A stretch of DNA of 64,000 nt from Coniochaeta sp. PMI_546 (GCA_021432605.1 MU271146.1:1860001-1924000), one strand, 5' to 3'. Positions 23,701 through 37,098 are shown, counted from the first letter of the stretch. Notes: generated by a model not told the origin, from the sequence alone. Numbers and translations are program-made.

Positions 23701-26700
23701 AGGGAGAAGGCCTCCGACCCTGCCCTCTGGCCTCGAAGACCCTGCGAATGAAGGAGAAGATAGAGATGAGGATGAAGGTCTGGCTGCTGGTCGTCGAACA
23801 ACGCGTCAGCGAGCAAGTACCAAACCTCGCAAGCGATTTGATATAAGACTCGAGCGCAGCGGAGCGCCAGCATTTCGAGGGCTAATGGTTGACCAGTCCT
23901 ACTTGAGTAGAGATACTGAGCCAGTTGCTCGTGCTGACACGAAGCGGCTCGCTGCAACCTCGGCAGTGAGCATTGTTGAAGCTCCGCGGCCTGCTGCGCA
24001 TTCAGGAGTAAACGAGTCAGTGACGCCTGGAGTCAAAACTGGGCAAGGAACAGCCCAAAACAACGATCTCTTGCTACCAGAAAACGCGCAGATGGTCCTG
24101 AATGACCCCACAGATGCACCTCCGCCTCATGACGATATCGCAGCGCATGGTGAGGCAGTCCAGTCTCCTTCAAGTCGTGCCGACGACACTGTCCGCGCTG
24201 AAGCCCCACGTCGTGAGATTTCGCCGACCCATAAAGACAGGCTTGTGCAGGATGATACCATCGTCAAGGGTAAGGCTCTTATCCACACTCCTTCGTACGA
24301 CGAAGCTTTCGTTCAAGACGATGACCCCACCCAAATTGACACTCCTATGCGGGATATCGGGGGGCTACGTGACGAGATATCTGTCCGTGCGGAGACTGCG
24401 CTCAACAATGCGAACATGGGAGGTACGTCTCCTATGAAGGAGCCACAAACCCACAGCCTACCAAGGTCGGCAGCACAGATTGTTAGCGGCTCTGAACCTT
24501 CCGATACCCCTCTTATTCCATCACAGCTGGCTCCTGTAAAAGAGGCAAAGAAGCCCACTGCACGAAAAACAGCCGCATCGGTGGCCCACGGCGAGGTGCA
24601 GAACAGCGGTACAGTTTCTGTTGAAGCTCCAAATGAAGTAAGAGCCGAAGAGACACCTCGGCGACGCCCTCTGCCGGACAAACCAGTCAAGCGCCTTCAG
24701 GACCAGCGAGATACAGGGCCGACGCCATTCCAAACGGCGAACAACTACGTCCATCTTTCGACTGATTCAAAGATCAGAACCGCACAGGCTCTCGACATTG
24801 TCGAGTACCTCCTCCAGAACAATGGCGGCATCTTCCCTGGGGACAAAGCCCTCTTCTATGCTATGCTAAGGATCTATCTCAAAGCCTTCAGTGGGCAAAC
24901 GCCGCCGAGCTTCAAAAATTTACAAGTAGCTTGCAAGAGACTTACTACTAAAGGCAAGGCGCGGGAAATTGTCCATGCATTCCGCCACACCAACGGCAAG
25001 TTTGTCACTTGCACTATGCTTCTTGCCAGTGGTATGGATCCAAACAGCATAGTTCCAACAGTGCTGAAGAAGAAGATGCAGGATGCATACCCAGGCGTCT
25101 TTATCCCGCCGGCATTCTCGCCCTCCAAAGAGGAACTTAGGTTGCTTGAGGAGTTTGACAGGGAGCCAGCTGAGATCGAGGAGACCCCCAAAACCGAAGG
25201 GAAATTCCGACTGAGGCGGGACAATATGGAAGTCGAGGTCATGAATGCCCCATACTACCAAGAGAATCCCCAGGAGCTTGGGGGACAACCAGACGCTAGC
25301 GGTCACGGTACGCCGGTTCGTGGCCCAACAGGTGAAGAAACATCAAGGAAGCGCCGCAAGCGGAACCAGACACACCCCGTTGCCGATCAACCATCCGGCC
25401 GAACTGCCAAGAAGCAGAAAACCCTCGGTTCCAAGCTTCTGTCATTGCCATTTGCGAGGAAAAAGGACACTGATGCTGCTAAAGACGTCAGTGACGACGA
25501 CACGGGCGACGTGGAAAACCGAAGCCCTGGCTCGAAAGGGGCCTCGTCCCCTGAGCCTGAGATCAGCACGTGGGAGGCTTCGACAATGGATACGACTCCC
25601 ATCGCCAATGCCATCAAAGCATATGGTCTGTTGCCTCCAGCCAAATCCGGTCCAAGGAAACGCCGAACTGTTGGCAACCTCAGAAAGCTTCCCAGGGAAG
25701 TAGGCCGTGCACAGAACCCTGGATTGGATAGTCTTCCTTACTTTTTCTTCACCAACAAATACGACAAGTATTGGTCCGAGCACACTCATGCCACGAGACT
25801 ACAGTTCCTCGACCCTAACACTCGGCTAGACGACTACCACGTTACAAGCTGGTTCGAAGGGCTAGGGGATTCTGCTCTGATTGACGATACGAGCTCAACT
25901 GCTACTGACGAAGATGTGATGTCGTCGACTGGAGAAGAAGAGCCTGCAGTGGTTGAGGAATGCTCTTTGGTACCACCAGTCATTGTCAGAGAACATTCTC
26001 AGGGAGTTTGGCCTATCCTCCCCACGCAATCCTTCGGACAGAGCTTACAGATGCAAGGATGGACCCCAAGCCCCCAGTTCATTCTCCATGAAATCTTACC
26101 AGCCAGCATCAACCAACTGGCGTCATGGAACAAGAGAAAACGTGTCAAATTCGATGGGTTCAACGATCCGACGTTTGCTGAGTTCTGCGAGCTTGTCGAC
26201 CGCTGTGAAGGCTGGGAACTATCCAAGAAGGGCATGGAAACGATGACTTTCGGCACTCTCGCGCCTGACTACATCTTCATCAACGCATCCCCTCCCGTTT
26301 TCGTTTCCCGCATGCAGCCTGTCGCACCTGTCTGGCGTGACGAGAACCTGTTCACGATTGAAACCTTCCCTTACGAGCTCGCTATGACTTTGGCTGAGGA
26401 CGATGACGACGGGCAACTATACAAGAAGCCGAAACTCGATCCCCTTGGCAAGAAGCCGAGAGGTCGACCTCCAGGAAAGAAGACGTCGCCAAAGAAAGAT
26501 CGAGCAGCGGACCCCCAGGAGCCGCGGGAGAAGAAGCGAGTGGGCAGAAAACCCAAGAGGATTCGGCTGCCGGCCTTGGAGGTGGAACGCGAGCATACGG
26601 CTTACCCGCAGTCTGCGGAGGAGTACATGGACATCCACCACGGCGCAGAACGCAGTCCGGAATGGAACAGTGAGCACACCCAGCTCGCAGCCTTCGTCTG

Positions 26701-28162
26701 TGTCACTACCCTTCTCGGCGGAGTTGCGAAGTCTGTGGATTGGGGTCTGATGATGAGATTATTCCCTGACATGTCGCTGTCACATCTGCGCAAGTTCTTC
26801 GGCGAGATGAACAAAGACCGAAAGTCTACCATTATCGACCTCACAGAGAAGTTCCAGAAAGCTTTCCTCGAAGCTTACGAAAAGGGCGAGCTCCCACCCC
26901 TTGACTACGACAACGTCCTGGCATATGACTGGAAGGCGTTGACCTTATGGACCAGAGGCCTAGCGGGCGACGAGTCCACTCTGCCGCCATCATATGCGGA
27001 CCTTGCTCAGAGAGATATGGTGGTTTCCGACAGAGCGCATCAACCACGCGACTGGAGAGAGACGTTCTGGCTCCCTGCCAGGTCACTCTACAACAGGTAT
27101 CAGGACTCTAGCTCGCAGGCCTTTGCAATGTCCATCGACCCTCAAGTACAGATAGAGGGTGAGGACGACAACCTACGCGTGGCAATGTCCTGGGTCCGCG
27201 CCCTCTGCGTCACCGCTCCCCATCCGCCAGAAGTCGTCTCGGACAAATGGGAGACCTTCAGGGGCTTACCCCGAACAGTGATCTCGGACCTGATTGACAA
27301 GTCTATCCGAATTCTGCAGGAAAGGCTAGTCATTACCAAAGACAAGAACCTCGTCGTCATGCGCCTCAACGACCGCGTCTTCAAGGCTCTTGACAAGGCA
27401 GCGCAGGACCAAAAATTCGCCGAGGCGGCACGCTTCAAGCGCCGCTTAGACAGGGCCTTGAGAAAGGGCAAGGGCCGCTACCGCATTCCGTACACGGCCG
27501 ATGACGACGGCATGATTATGGCGCTGCTCAACCTGCAGGCGCATGGCCGCATTACGATCGAAACGGATAATAAGTGTGTGCCCCTTGGGTACGAGCCGTT
27601 CAACTACGAGACGAGGAAATTTGATCGGAAGTATCACCACTTCCGGCTCTTTGCTGTGCCGACGGAGTCCTACGTTTACAATACCGTTCAAGAGGACAAC
27701 TACAAGGATGGGGCAAGCGACGAGCTGGCGGTCTTGCTCGACAACGTCAAGGCTAGCACACCGCCTCGCGTCGGACCGCAAGGCGAGCTGCCGCTGTGGG
27801 TCAACTTCTTCGGCGATGTCGACGAGATCCGCTGGCGCAAGTGTCTGGGCGCTGTGCTCTTCATCCTATCCACGAGGGGCCCGATGGGGGCGGACGCCAT
27901 CGCCGAGCAGCTCAAGTGCGTTGTGCCATTCGAGGTGAAGATGGTGTTGGACTGGGCGGACCGGCTGGGCCTGTTGGAGCAGATGACGCCTTCCGCGCCT
28001 AAGTGTGTGCGGGAGTGGTGGTGGTTGGCTGTCGATGCGCAGAAGAAGAGGGCTGAGGGAGCGGATGCGCGGAAGAGGAAGGGGAAGGGACGGGCTGATG
28101 CCGTTGAGGTTGGGGAGCGTGGGGGGTCTGCTTCTGCTGCTGCTGCTGAGTCAAGGGCCTAG
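20753..28162 (+). CDS. tfc3: TFIIIC B-block-binding subunit (Tfc3-like)
   Basis: Largest subunit of RNA polymerase III factor TFIIIC, which recognises the B box of tRNA genes. Exons 20753-20819 and 20913-28162 give 2438 residues; the 93-nt intron has a GTGAGT donor and the short first exon encodes MKEGLEGVVEF. Winged-helix-like B-block sequence lies near residues 180-270 (LEWHLLQGIAPTKHNGILQSD). A Pro/Ala/Gly tandem repeat, SAPALGSTPTPG and variants, spans about residues 115-155. A zinc-finger-like segment, CEKCGGTWKNDIGLKYH, lies near residue 910. An AT-hook-like GRPPGKK and a basic KRVGRKPKRIR stretch lie near residues 1870-1905. The final 600 residues are folded and conserved-looking (WVNFFGDVDEIRWRKCL). 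The stop at 28160-28162 is followed by 58 more in-frame coding-like codons, so the C-terminus may be incomplete. Confidence 0.85.
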
Positions 28163-28339
28163 GGGAGCCCTAGTGGACCAGAGTGCGAGAAGAAGCCCGT
28201 GAAGAGCAACCAGGAGAAAGACCCTAGCGCAGAGGGAAAGGATAAGGAACCTAAGCGATTCAGTTATCAAGAGTTGATCAAGGCGTTGAGGGTTCATGCT
28301 GTACCCACCACGACGAAGGCTGGGTCCAGACAGCGCTGA
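28163..28339 (+). other. In-frame coding-like continuation after the Tfc3 stop codon
   Basis: After TAG at 28160-28162 the same frame stays open for 58 codons to TGA at 28337-28339. The translation is hydrophilic and protein-like, including KRFSYQELIKALRVHAV. Two candidate short introns would remove the stop in frame: 28109-28162 (54 nt, donor GTTGGG) or a 48-nt one from about 28126 to 28173 (donor GTCTGC). Neither donor is strong. A recent nonsense change or chance are the alternatives. Confidence 0.4.
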
Positions 28340-31300
28340 TGGGGTTCGGGGCGCATATTGTTGGGGATGATGGACAAACGGAAGCCCAGGAAAGGCGGTC
28401 AAGGGGAGACGATGCCTGGCCTGAACTCACTGTAAGAGTATTATGGACCTCGCCTATCATGGCTACTCGTACGATAGTACAGACAAGAAAAGGGGCGGGA
28501 AATACTCGATTTTCTAGTGAATGATCTGATGCTCGGAAACTAAAGTCGTAGTGATACAACTTTCATCGCCCTCCGGCATGTCCCACGTCCAACATAACCA
28601 ATCCTCTTCATCTGATCCAGCAGCTGCCCGGGAAGAAATGCTTGGCCATTGTCGCATGTCGGACACTGTCATCCAATATTTGACAGCATTGACTGAGTCT
28701 CAGTCACGTACACAGCATGACATATGCGCGCATTACGCAAAAAGGCGGCCAGAAGGCAGCCAGACGAATCCCCTCCCCTGCCCCTGAGCAAGCAGACCAA
28801 TGGTCCGCCATTGCGAAGTGTCAGTCTGCTAGCACGACAGCCTTGCCATACGGTCGAAGTACCTCAGTGGTGCAAGTACGTAGGCCGTCTATCGCCATGA
28901 TCTGCCCCTCCAAGTCACGAGGAGTCAGGGGGGATGACCAATAGTCCCCAACGACTGTCTGGAACTGCGGTTCCAGGAACATCGCGACAAATATTGGAAG
29001 TCTATCGCCCTTATCTCGTCATATATGATATGTGATTCGTTTTTGATCATTCAACTCTGACACAGCAGCGTGAGATATAGCGGTCTAGCATGCCCGTCAG
29101 ACTGCAGATGAGAGCTCTTCGTCCTTCCTGTTGTGTTGCCGAGCTCGGCGTGGCAACAATCGAGGTTTTCCTATAACCACCGGACGACAATAGTGTCCTT
29201 TTAGTCCGCTCGTGACTGGGAAAAGAGACGGTTAGGAGAGGGATATAGGAAAAGCGCAAGGGGTGAAATGCATAAGATCGCGCCCGCGTCCATTGCCCTT
29301 TTTGGATCACACGACACAACATGCAGCAAAAGCGGAAAAACCTGAGCAAAATTTGTCTCTGGATTTGCCAGCTTCCAAGTCTGTGTGTGACTGACACACG
29401 ACAGCGTGGATTGGCAGTGTCCTCGAGGATTGTTACGAAGAACAACAGTCAAGAGGCCCCCTGTCCTACTGGTCTTACCTGCTCCGCGTCATCGACATGG
29501 GCGGGCGTATGGACGAGATCCTTGCAGCGCTGAGCTCAACCGTGGAACGACATTGAGGCCGGTCCCTGACAAGTCCGGACTTGTCCTGTCCGGCGCAGCA
29601 GATAGGCTGAGAAGCGGGTGCCGCAATCCCGCAGATCCGTGTCCCTTCCTGCGAGTAAGAAACCAGGTAGTGAGCTCAAATGAGACCCTTCTCGCATGAA
29701 GTCTCTGAGCCAAACAACCGCTCTGGTCATTGCCAGGGGCCCTCGTAAACGCCTGATATCATCACGTTAATCAGCTGCAAAGGAGATTTTGAGAGGAAGG
29801 GACTTGCCGATGCGGATTCCGCACTGCAAACAGCTCATTTGGCAACGGAATTCTTTCCCCTCCTCTGTACGAAGCTAGCCCCCATGTTCGCAGGACGCCA
29901 CGCGAACCATTTCGATCGATCCAGCCAGCAGCCACCAGTGGTGGCTTGGATGCTTTCGGCGAGGCGGGGAACATCCTTGGAAATTCAATCGGTGAAAGAT
30001 GCCTGACTTGTCGAGATTTGCAAGGCCTGGACAAGGATGCTATGATGGCTAGTCGATTCTTCCCTCTTCAGCAGGGCGTAAGTTGCTGCACGTACATCCC
30101 GAAAGGTAAAACCCCATCCGCCGCCGCACAGGTTCCACAACTGCAGCTTGTGAAGTCTGGTTGTCGTGTTGGCCATTCTGCAGGTAAGAAAGGTGACCGC
30201 TTCGGGGGTGTGAGAGACACAGAGTACGCGGCCTGGAGGCACATGGACGGTGAGCGGGATACCATATTGGCAGGCTGCCAATTCGTGTCGTTTCACGTCT
30301 GGTCGCTTTGAAAGGTGTCAAAGTCCCAGTCAACCGTCGGACCGAATGTGTTTTACTGCGTAGGGACATTGCGGCTACCCGCATCGCACGCTATGAGGTC
30401 TAACGTTGAAAGCGTGGTGAGCCTCAAAATGGTAGGTAGCAGAGCGAAGCATGCGGAAGGTCATGTGTCTTCGGCGGTGACTGCCTGGATCAGGCTATAC
30501 CTGAATTAAGGAGTAGGTGAGCGTAACCTGACCCCAAGTCGCGCGGCTTGTCTGCTGACTGCAGTCTCTCGCTGTCAATTCTCGCCTGCTGCTGCAGGCG
30601 CAAGTCAGCCATGCCCATCAATGCATATAAGACAAGCCGCAAAGGACGACGTCTCTCCACTTGACGTAGCAAACGTAGATCAGAGGGCAAACCTGTCCTG
30701 TCACAGTACACATAATATACACTGGCACGTAATGTATATTGCAAGTACAATCCCACAGAGGAACCTTCTCTCATGTAGTAGTCATGTCGGTTGGCGCCGT
30801 CTCTGATATTAACGGGCATTTTGAGACAACATTTGCACCCCACGATGTGGCATAAGAGTGTCTTAGGAGATTACACAGCCAGTAGTCTGTAGTCTGTCTG
30901 TGGGATAGCCTGTCCAGTGAACACTGCGCAAAGTGAAACCTGACACTGTGTTCCAGATGAGTTCCGTACTACTCGAGTTGCTCATGACCCGTCGGAGGTG
31001 CGAACGAAGCCTCTAACTTGGTTGCTCGGCCTCACCCGTGAACGTTCTTCAGCTTTCCGGTTGCCGAACCTGCAGCGGGGGAATCGATTCCACAACGGTA
31101 GTTGACAAGTACTCGTGTAGCAGACGTCTGCCGTGCCTATCTCTGACGTGGCAGCGGCTGAGCAACGACCTTTAGTCCCGTGAACAAGCGAGTTTAGCGC
31201 CATGATGAATGGTATCGGGTGCGTGAGAGCTTAATTATCGGCCCGGTACTGTGGACTGGCCCGAGATACCCGTCGGAGGCTAAGAGAAATCACACTGTCT

Positions 31301-34300
31301 TGCGGGAATACTGATAGCCCAAAGAGGACATTTCCTTGGAGAGTCGGGGGGATATCACTCGCGTGTACACAATATCGAAGCAGTATATTTGTTTCAAGTG
31401 TAAGTTCGTTGCTGGCTCCACTTGCGTCTTACAGTCTCGGTCGGCGTCTTGCACTTTCGAAGAACCGCGATACACCGGACGACTAAAGTACAGATACTGT
31501 CTTTTCCAGCATCATGCTGCCAGCCACTCGGTTAGTTGTCGAATGAAACTGTGTTGGCGTATCATGCAATGGTCGGTTTTGAAAATCAACAAAGTTACCA
31601 ACGGACCAACCCGCATTGTACCAGATATGACATATCGCAACTCGGCTTCTGCTTCCACTGTCACTTATCGTCTGGCCCAACTGTGCCTCGGACAATAACG
31701 GTCGTGTTTTACACAAAGGATCGACTGAGACAGCTGAACACTGACGTTGTATCCGTGAACTGCAATCCTTCGTTGGGGCTTATTGGCACATCGAGTAGAA
31801 TGTAAGTTGGACGAGTTATCTCGTACCCACCCTGGTGGCGCCAGGGCAAACTTCCTCTCTGTGCTGTAGCGCAACGGGAGCACACCAACAAGCCATGAGA
31901 TTGATGGTACGGAACCGTCGGAGTTGAGCGTCACGCCATCGAAAGATGTGTTCAAGCTTAGCTCTGTGAACAGAATACGCGTATAAGCATACAAATATCC
32001 ATTACATAATTTGCGCAGACCAAGTGTATCTTGGTGATGATCCACACGTTTGGCGTCCATTTAACGACCAGAAATTGCCCTTGGAGCTGGCAACGTCATA
32101 GGGACCCGCCAGCTTGTAACATGGTCCGCGCATACACTAGGTAGGAAGGGGGGAAGAAAGAAAATGGAACAGGAACCCGAGCCGGCGGAAACGAGTGGGT
32201 TGGCGGCCAGTGGGCAGGGTTTAGCTTTCAGTTTGCGGAGTGGGTGGGGAACACAGAGCATGAATCCGCGTGCCTGTCAGGCCTGCTGGCCTGTCCGGGG
32301 CTGCTATCGAAGGATTTTCGAAGGCCCAGGCGGAGTTCGGCACGGCGATCTTCCAACAGTCAGCCTTCCTTCCGAAAGGTGCCTGCTTGGCATCTTGGAC
32401 GCGTCGTGGCTCGATTGGATGTCTGACCACGGCCGCCGCGTCGACGTGCATGCAAAGCTGTCGATCTCAAACCCGTAATATCGGGCAATTGTTTGTTGCA
32501 TCGTCCCCGTGACATCTCGCTTGCTCGCTAGGTCGTTTGGGGCTGCCGGAGACGAGAGTGCATTCGTATTTCATGATACGAGTGGACAAGGGACATCGCA
32601 ATAGATTGTCGGCCAGGGTCTGTCGGAGCTGTAAAAGCACGAAATGATGTGCAGTACACGTGTAAGCCAAACGTCGATCCATCAAGGGTCTGTCGGATTT
32701 ACTGGGAGTCAAGGGTTGCGTAGTCATCCCAGTCAGCCAATGCTGTGAGAAATGGTTGGTGTACGTGGAATGAGCAGCGAGTTTTGAAACATCATGTCGA
32801 AGATCCCGATTAAGTTTCCCACCAGTCAACTAGCGCCCCGTTAGCTTCAGACCGTTGGAAACTTTACCGCAGCCCAAATCTCTGACAGAACAATAACACC
32901 GTTTGTGAACTGTATATCATTGTACACGAGTTCATGATGGTACACCGGACAAGATTGTCCTACACTACTGTGATGGTATGCGCGCCTACTGGGCACTGTG
33001 TCCTGCCTAGTCATCCCATGAGAACGAAGCAGCGGATTAGCTACCGCATCATCTCGGCATCCCCCGAAATTGCCTTCTCTCAGCGAAGCGTTCTGCCTGG
33101 GTGGTATCGCGCAGTATCCCGTTCCATGAGCAGGCGACCATGACCTGATACTTCCTTGACCGCTGCCGAATGGGATTCTGAAGGCACAGAAATATGTTGC
33201 TCAGCAGTGCTCCCGGATCCGGAGTATCAGGCCACAAGTGTTAGATTTATGGTATAGAAGCAGGATTGCTGTCGGTTGAGACGTCCTGGCACAGTATCGT
33301 GGCATTCGTTGTGCAGCCGAATGGACAGTCACGGAAGCGTCAAGAGCTTCCGCGGCCGAAACTGAGGAATTAAAACTCTCCTTGGTCCTGTTGTCCAACA
33401 TTGTGATGCAACATGCATCTTGCCACAGCACTCACGATGCCGCACAAGCGGCCCATCCCGCGGATATGCATCCAGCCATACAGAGGCTTGAGATCAACTG
33501 TACCTGGCTGTAAGTGTACCAAGACTAAATGACATCCAAACACTTGTTAGGTACAAAGCTATAGATATGCCAGGTGGCATTGCCGAAGGCTTGGTGAACG
33601 AAGCTGAAAACTGCTGTTGGTCTGAGGATCCAAATCCATTGCGGCAACTGACTCATTCCAGCGGTGAAGCCTGTTGTCGATGTTGTCAGGCTGTGTGTTT
33701 CGGCAGTCAGGATCGACCGCCATTAGCGTAGCAACCTCGCGGTCATGCTATTCTGGCCGCTTTAAGCGAATCCAGCTTCAACTGGGGGCCTCGTAACCTG
33801 ACTGGGCGGCAACCAGTGTTTGTCCATTGCTGGCTGTCCACCAGCACCAATTCGGATAGCCGGTGTTTAGCCATCGGGACAGGGACTGTCCGGAATCAAA
33901 CCAGGGCTTTGGGCCATTGTACTAGGCCCGACGAGGATGCCCTCCGCCCTGTCAGTTTGGCTGTCGATCAGGGACCTGCAAAGAATGTGAAACAAGCAGC
34001 AACTGGATGTCGGCGCGATCACAAGCACGCACTTCAGCAGATCTCATGTGGGGTAACGCTGCCGGCTCGTCATCGACTGCCTGATCATCAAAATTACGGT
34101 TCGAATTCGAGCATCTACCTCCCTTGCGTATTTCTTGCACTCATCAAGGGAGAACTTTCGCCCCGCTCGGATATCCTTGGAGACGTGGTTGCTTGAACTT
34201 GCCCCCAAACTTTGGATTAATATCCAAGGATATTCTATCTGCCAACACTGCTTCCTCTTGCAGCCGCCTGTCCGAGCCAGACTATGACAGGCTAGCGACA

Positions 34301-35033
34301 CTGATGTGCTGCTGTAACGTAATTATACAGCGGGGGTGAGGGGGAACAAACCGCTTGACGGAAGGACGGCAAGACGTCAACAATAGCTTGAAGTCTTGGA
34401 CTTGGAAACTTGGAAGGAATGTTTGGGCGGATCTGACAGACATTGGCTGGCCGCTGGGCGCGCCAGCAAGGTGTACGTGGCTCTCAAAGGAGAGTACCTA
34501 CGTTCCACGATCCACGTTTCGTGATACAATGGCGCAATCTTGGCTATCGTCCATATCAAAGAACATATCTCACCGCACTCAGAGGCTCATGGACCTGAAG
34601 TACCACAGCGGACAGTCGCTGGAACTTGATATATCTTGCAAGATGTGGAGTCGTGCTTCCTAGGGAGCGGTGTGACGGCCGCACTGAGCCTACCAGTCGC
34701 ACTGCTCCAAGGGGAGGAATCCTCCCAGGTAAGAAGCGCTGACTTTGGAATCCCGGATGGACGCCACGAGCATTGTGACAGGAAACAAAGAGAAGCTCCC
34801 GTGATGTGATAGCGGGCAGCAGTGTTTGACGACGAACTCGGCTTGCTGGATAGAGAGGTGCCGGGACAAACGAGCCATTGGCCGTTAGAGGAGACCACAG
34901 ACGGAGAACATTGGAGGAGCAAAATCCCCTACGGAGTATAAACGGCCGGGAGGGGTGGCCTCGTGACCCTCCGACCAACCAACGTCTACCAACCCTTGTA
35001 ATTGCCGGATGCGACCGTAACCCGAATATCTTA
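28340..35033. other. Gene-poor stretch
   Basis: Frames on both strands are short and overlapping, with no recognisable domain. No convincing transposon remnants, tRNA or rRNA were seen. A perfect 18-bp palindrome at 29568-29585 is listed separately. Base composition looks mixed and similar to the 1-9.9 kb stretch. Confidence 0.55.
29568..29585. repeat. Perfect 18-bp palindrome GACAAGTCC/GGACTTGTC
   Basis: GACAAGTCCGGACTTGTC equals its own reverse complement. The half site GACAAGTCCGG recurs near 3022-3032, and a GACAAGTCCG occurs near 37768. It could be a dimer binding site or a chance or transposon-derived palindrome; no nearby gene gives context. Confidence 0.8.
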
Positions 35034-35454
35034 ATGGGCATTATCAAGGTCCTTGAAGTCCTCGAGGTAAGCGCCCATCTCCGACTCAGTGCCTGTCATA
35101 CACAAAAAGACAGCTAATCTGACTCTTTAGAGGTTGACAGGAACCCATGTTCATAATGCTTGTGGCGCGCCCCCCAAGCAAGCCGAGCCGACGCAAAAGT
35201 GTGACGCCACGAACTTTCTCGAGGAGAAAACACTGTGCGATGAGCCTATCTGGCGTTTATGGCGCCATCGGCAGCGAGAGGTGAGAGTTGATAGACGAAA
35301 TCGGATATCGCGGGTTATCATGTCCAATAAACCTCGTTTAGACGGGGGGGATGAGGGAAGCTGTGGACTATCGGCCAAAGACAGCCTCAGAAACAGCAAC
35401 CTCTTTGCCGTCAGTGACCACTCGCCTAGCTTACCGGCCGGGGGGTTCCCTTGA
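35034..35454 (+). CDS. Weak candidate: small spliced hypothetical gene
   Basis: An ATG at 35034 opens 11 codons (MGIIKVLEVLE) to 35066. A well-formed intron follows at 35067-35130: donor GTAAGC, a branch-like CTAATCTGAC near the end, and acceptor CTTTAG. The second exon, 35131-35454, stays in frame for 107 codons to TGA, giving 118 residues. The product is hydrophilic with scattered Cys, Arg and Trp and has no domain I recognise. Support is only the splice signals with frame continuity on both sides. It may be a noncoding transcript or chance; codon use is not clearly coding. Confidence 0.22.
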
Positions 35455-35915
35455 GCTGTGGCAGATTCCTGACCTTCCTCATCTTGCAAAGGCCCCCTGC
35501 AATGCACATCGTATCTTGGGCATGTTGCGACAGTTGCATGCAGCATGCATGACATAGTGCCTCACAGAGACAGTTTACTGTGGTAGAGACGACTTCAACA
35601 AGTGGAAGGCCTAATTCCTGCATTGGCAAATGTAGCTCCTCAGTCCAGCCGAGGCTGTGTTGCACATGGTCGAATATTACACGACACCTTGACAGCGAAT
35701 GAGATACTTCGGTGTCTTCGACCACGTGCACAATCTGAGTTCGATCAGGACATCTTGTTCGTGACTACAAACAGAGCTACAAGTGGTGGGACTACACTGC
35801 GTACGAGCCGTACACAGAAAATGTCGGTGAAGGAAAAGACGGTCCAGTAAGTAAGGCTGCCGTACACGCGATAAATTTAGGTCCGCGCCAAGCACGGGCA
35901 ACAAGCGGAAGAGGG

Positions 35916-35931
35916 TACCTACACGTAGGTA
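35916..35931. repeat. Inverted repeat TACCTAC-ac-GTAGGTA
   Basis: Seven-base arms TACCTAC and GTAGGTA are separated by two bases. The TAGGTA half is also found at about 37070, 46962 and 60453-60472 in this window, always outside coding sequence. Confidence 0.7.
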
Positions 35932-37082
35932 GTGGAAGCTTGGTGAAGCTGTAGCGCTGGTGGAATGTACCCAGTATGCTGCATGTCGTTTTTGGTTATC
36001 TGGCGCAGCAGCTGCGCATCCCTAGTCACGAGAGAGCGAATCCTCGCTCTACAGTCGTGCTTGATGCTCATACACGGTCTCGATTGGCTCTGCTCGGGCT
36101 GCTAAGCCTGCTTCCTCCGACGCGCTGCGACAGCGCTACAGCGGTCACATTGGACCGTCTGTCATAGTGATTGACTAAAATGCTGCCGAAGTGACGCGCT
36201 CACGGCGAGGATTGGTGTGAATGTGGAAACTTACTTTGCAAAATCGGTGACATAATCTGCGTTCTGTTGGTACACGTTGCAATACAGTTGCCTTTATGCC
36301 TGTTTCGGAGACTGCTTAGGATGGAAACAGACACCGGCGGGAGGGGGTATCTTTTCGTCTCAATCTCGAGGTATGGTATGGCGCGAACAACGGACGTTGG
36401 TATGACGCGGGTCCAGGTGTAAGGTGTGTTTGGAGCTGCTTTTGGAGGGTGCAAAGGCAGTCTGGCTGGCAAATTAGGAAGAACAGGCGCATGCATTTGT
36501 GGAGCTGGTGGTAGGACAAGGAGCCTGGCAAGGCTGCAGCTCGACGGGACAGAGTCCAACCCAGTCATCCGGCTCCAGCCAATCCTTGTACTGCTTAGTT
36601 CAATGGCCTTCTTTACAAGTACTGATAGAAGAATGCAATTGTGAAATTGCGTGTTTGCGTTGGAATCTTGGGTCATGATTAAACTTCACTGCGAGCATGG
36701 CGGGTTGTGGATAAGCTTTATTTGAGTAAGCCTGCTGCTTATTCACGCACTTGCTCTCGTCTCAATGGGATTGTCGACTCTTTCCTTCTCTTGCAATCAC
36801 GTCGGCAAGAAAGATCTTCATCCTGGAGATGAGAGGGGTCCTGCGATTCTTACGGCGAAACCCCGCAGATGAGAACGAGGCCAAGATAGACATGAATTTA
36901 GATCACATTCCTCGAGAACGAAATAACGATGTTCGCGGGGATCCTGCGAGTCGGTAGTACAGCCCGCCATATGTGTCGCAGGAGGCAGTATACCTGATTG
37001 CTGGATAATACGTGTAGACATTGACCTCAGGTCTTGTTCAAGGACTGTAAGTTGAGGTCCAAAGGCATACCCTACCTAGTAT

Positions 37083-37098
37083 GGGTATACACATACCC
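37083..37098. repeat. Inverted repeat GGGTAT-acac-ATACCC
   Basis: Six-base arms with a four-base loop, in noncoding DNA about 2.2 kb upstream of the phospholipase C gene. No function can be assigned. Confidence 0.6.

Noticed and set aside
34556-35047. 163-codon minus-strand frame
   Set aside because: Arginine, serine and leucine-rich noncoding-like translation with no start context or relatives I know.
36200-36676. 158-codon minus-strand frame in the gene-poor region
   Set aside because: No domain, no promoter or splice support; overlaps other short frames.
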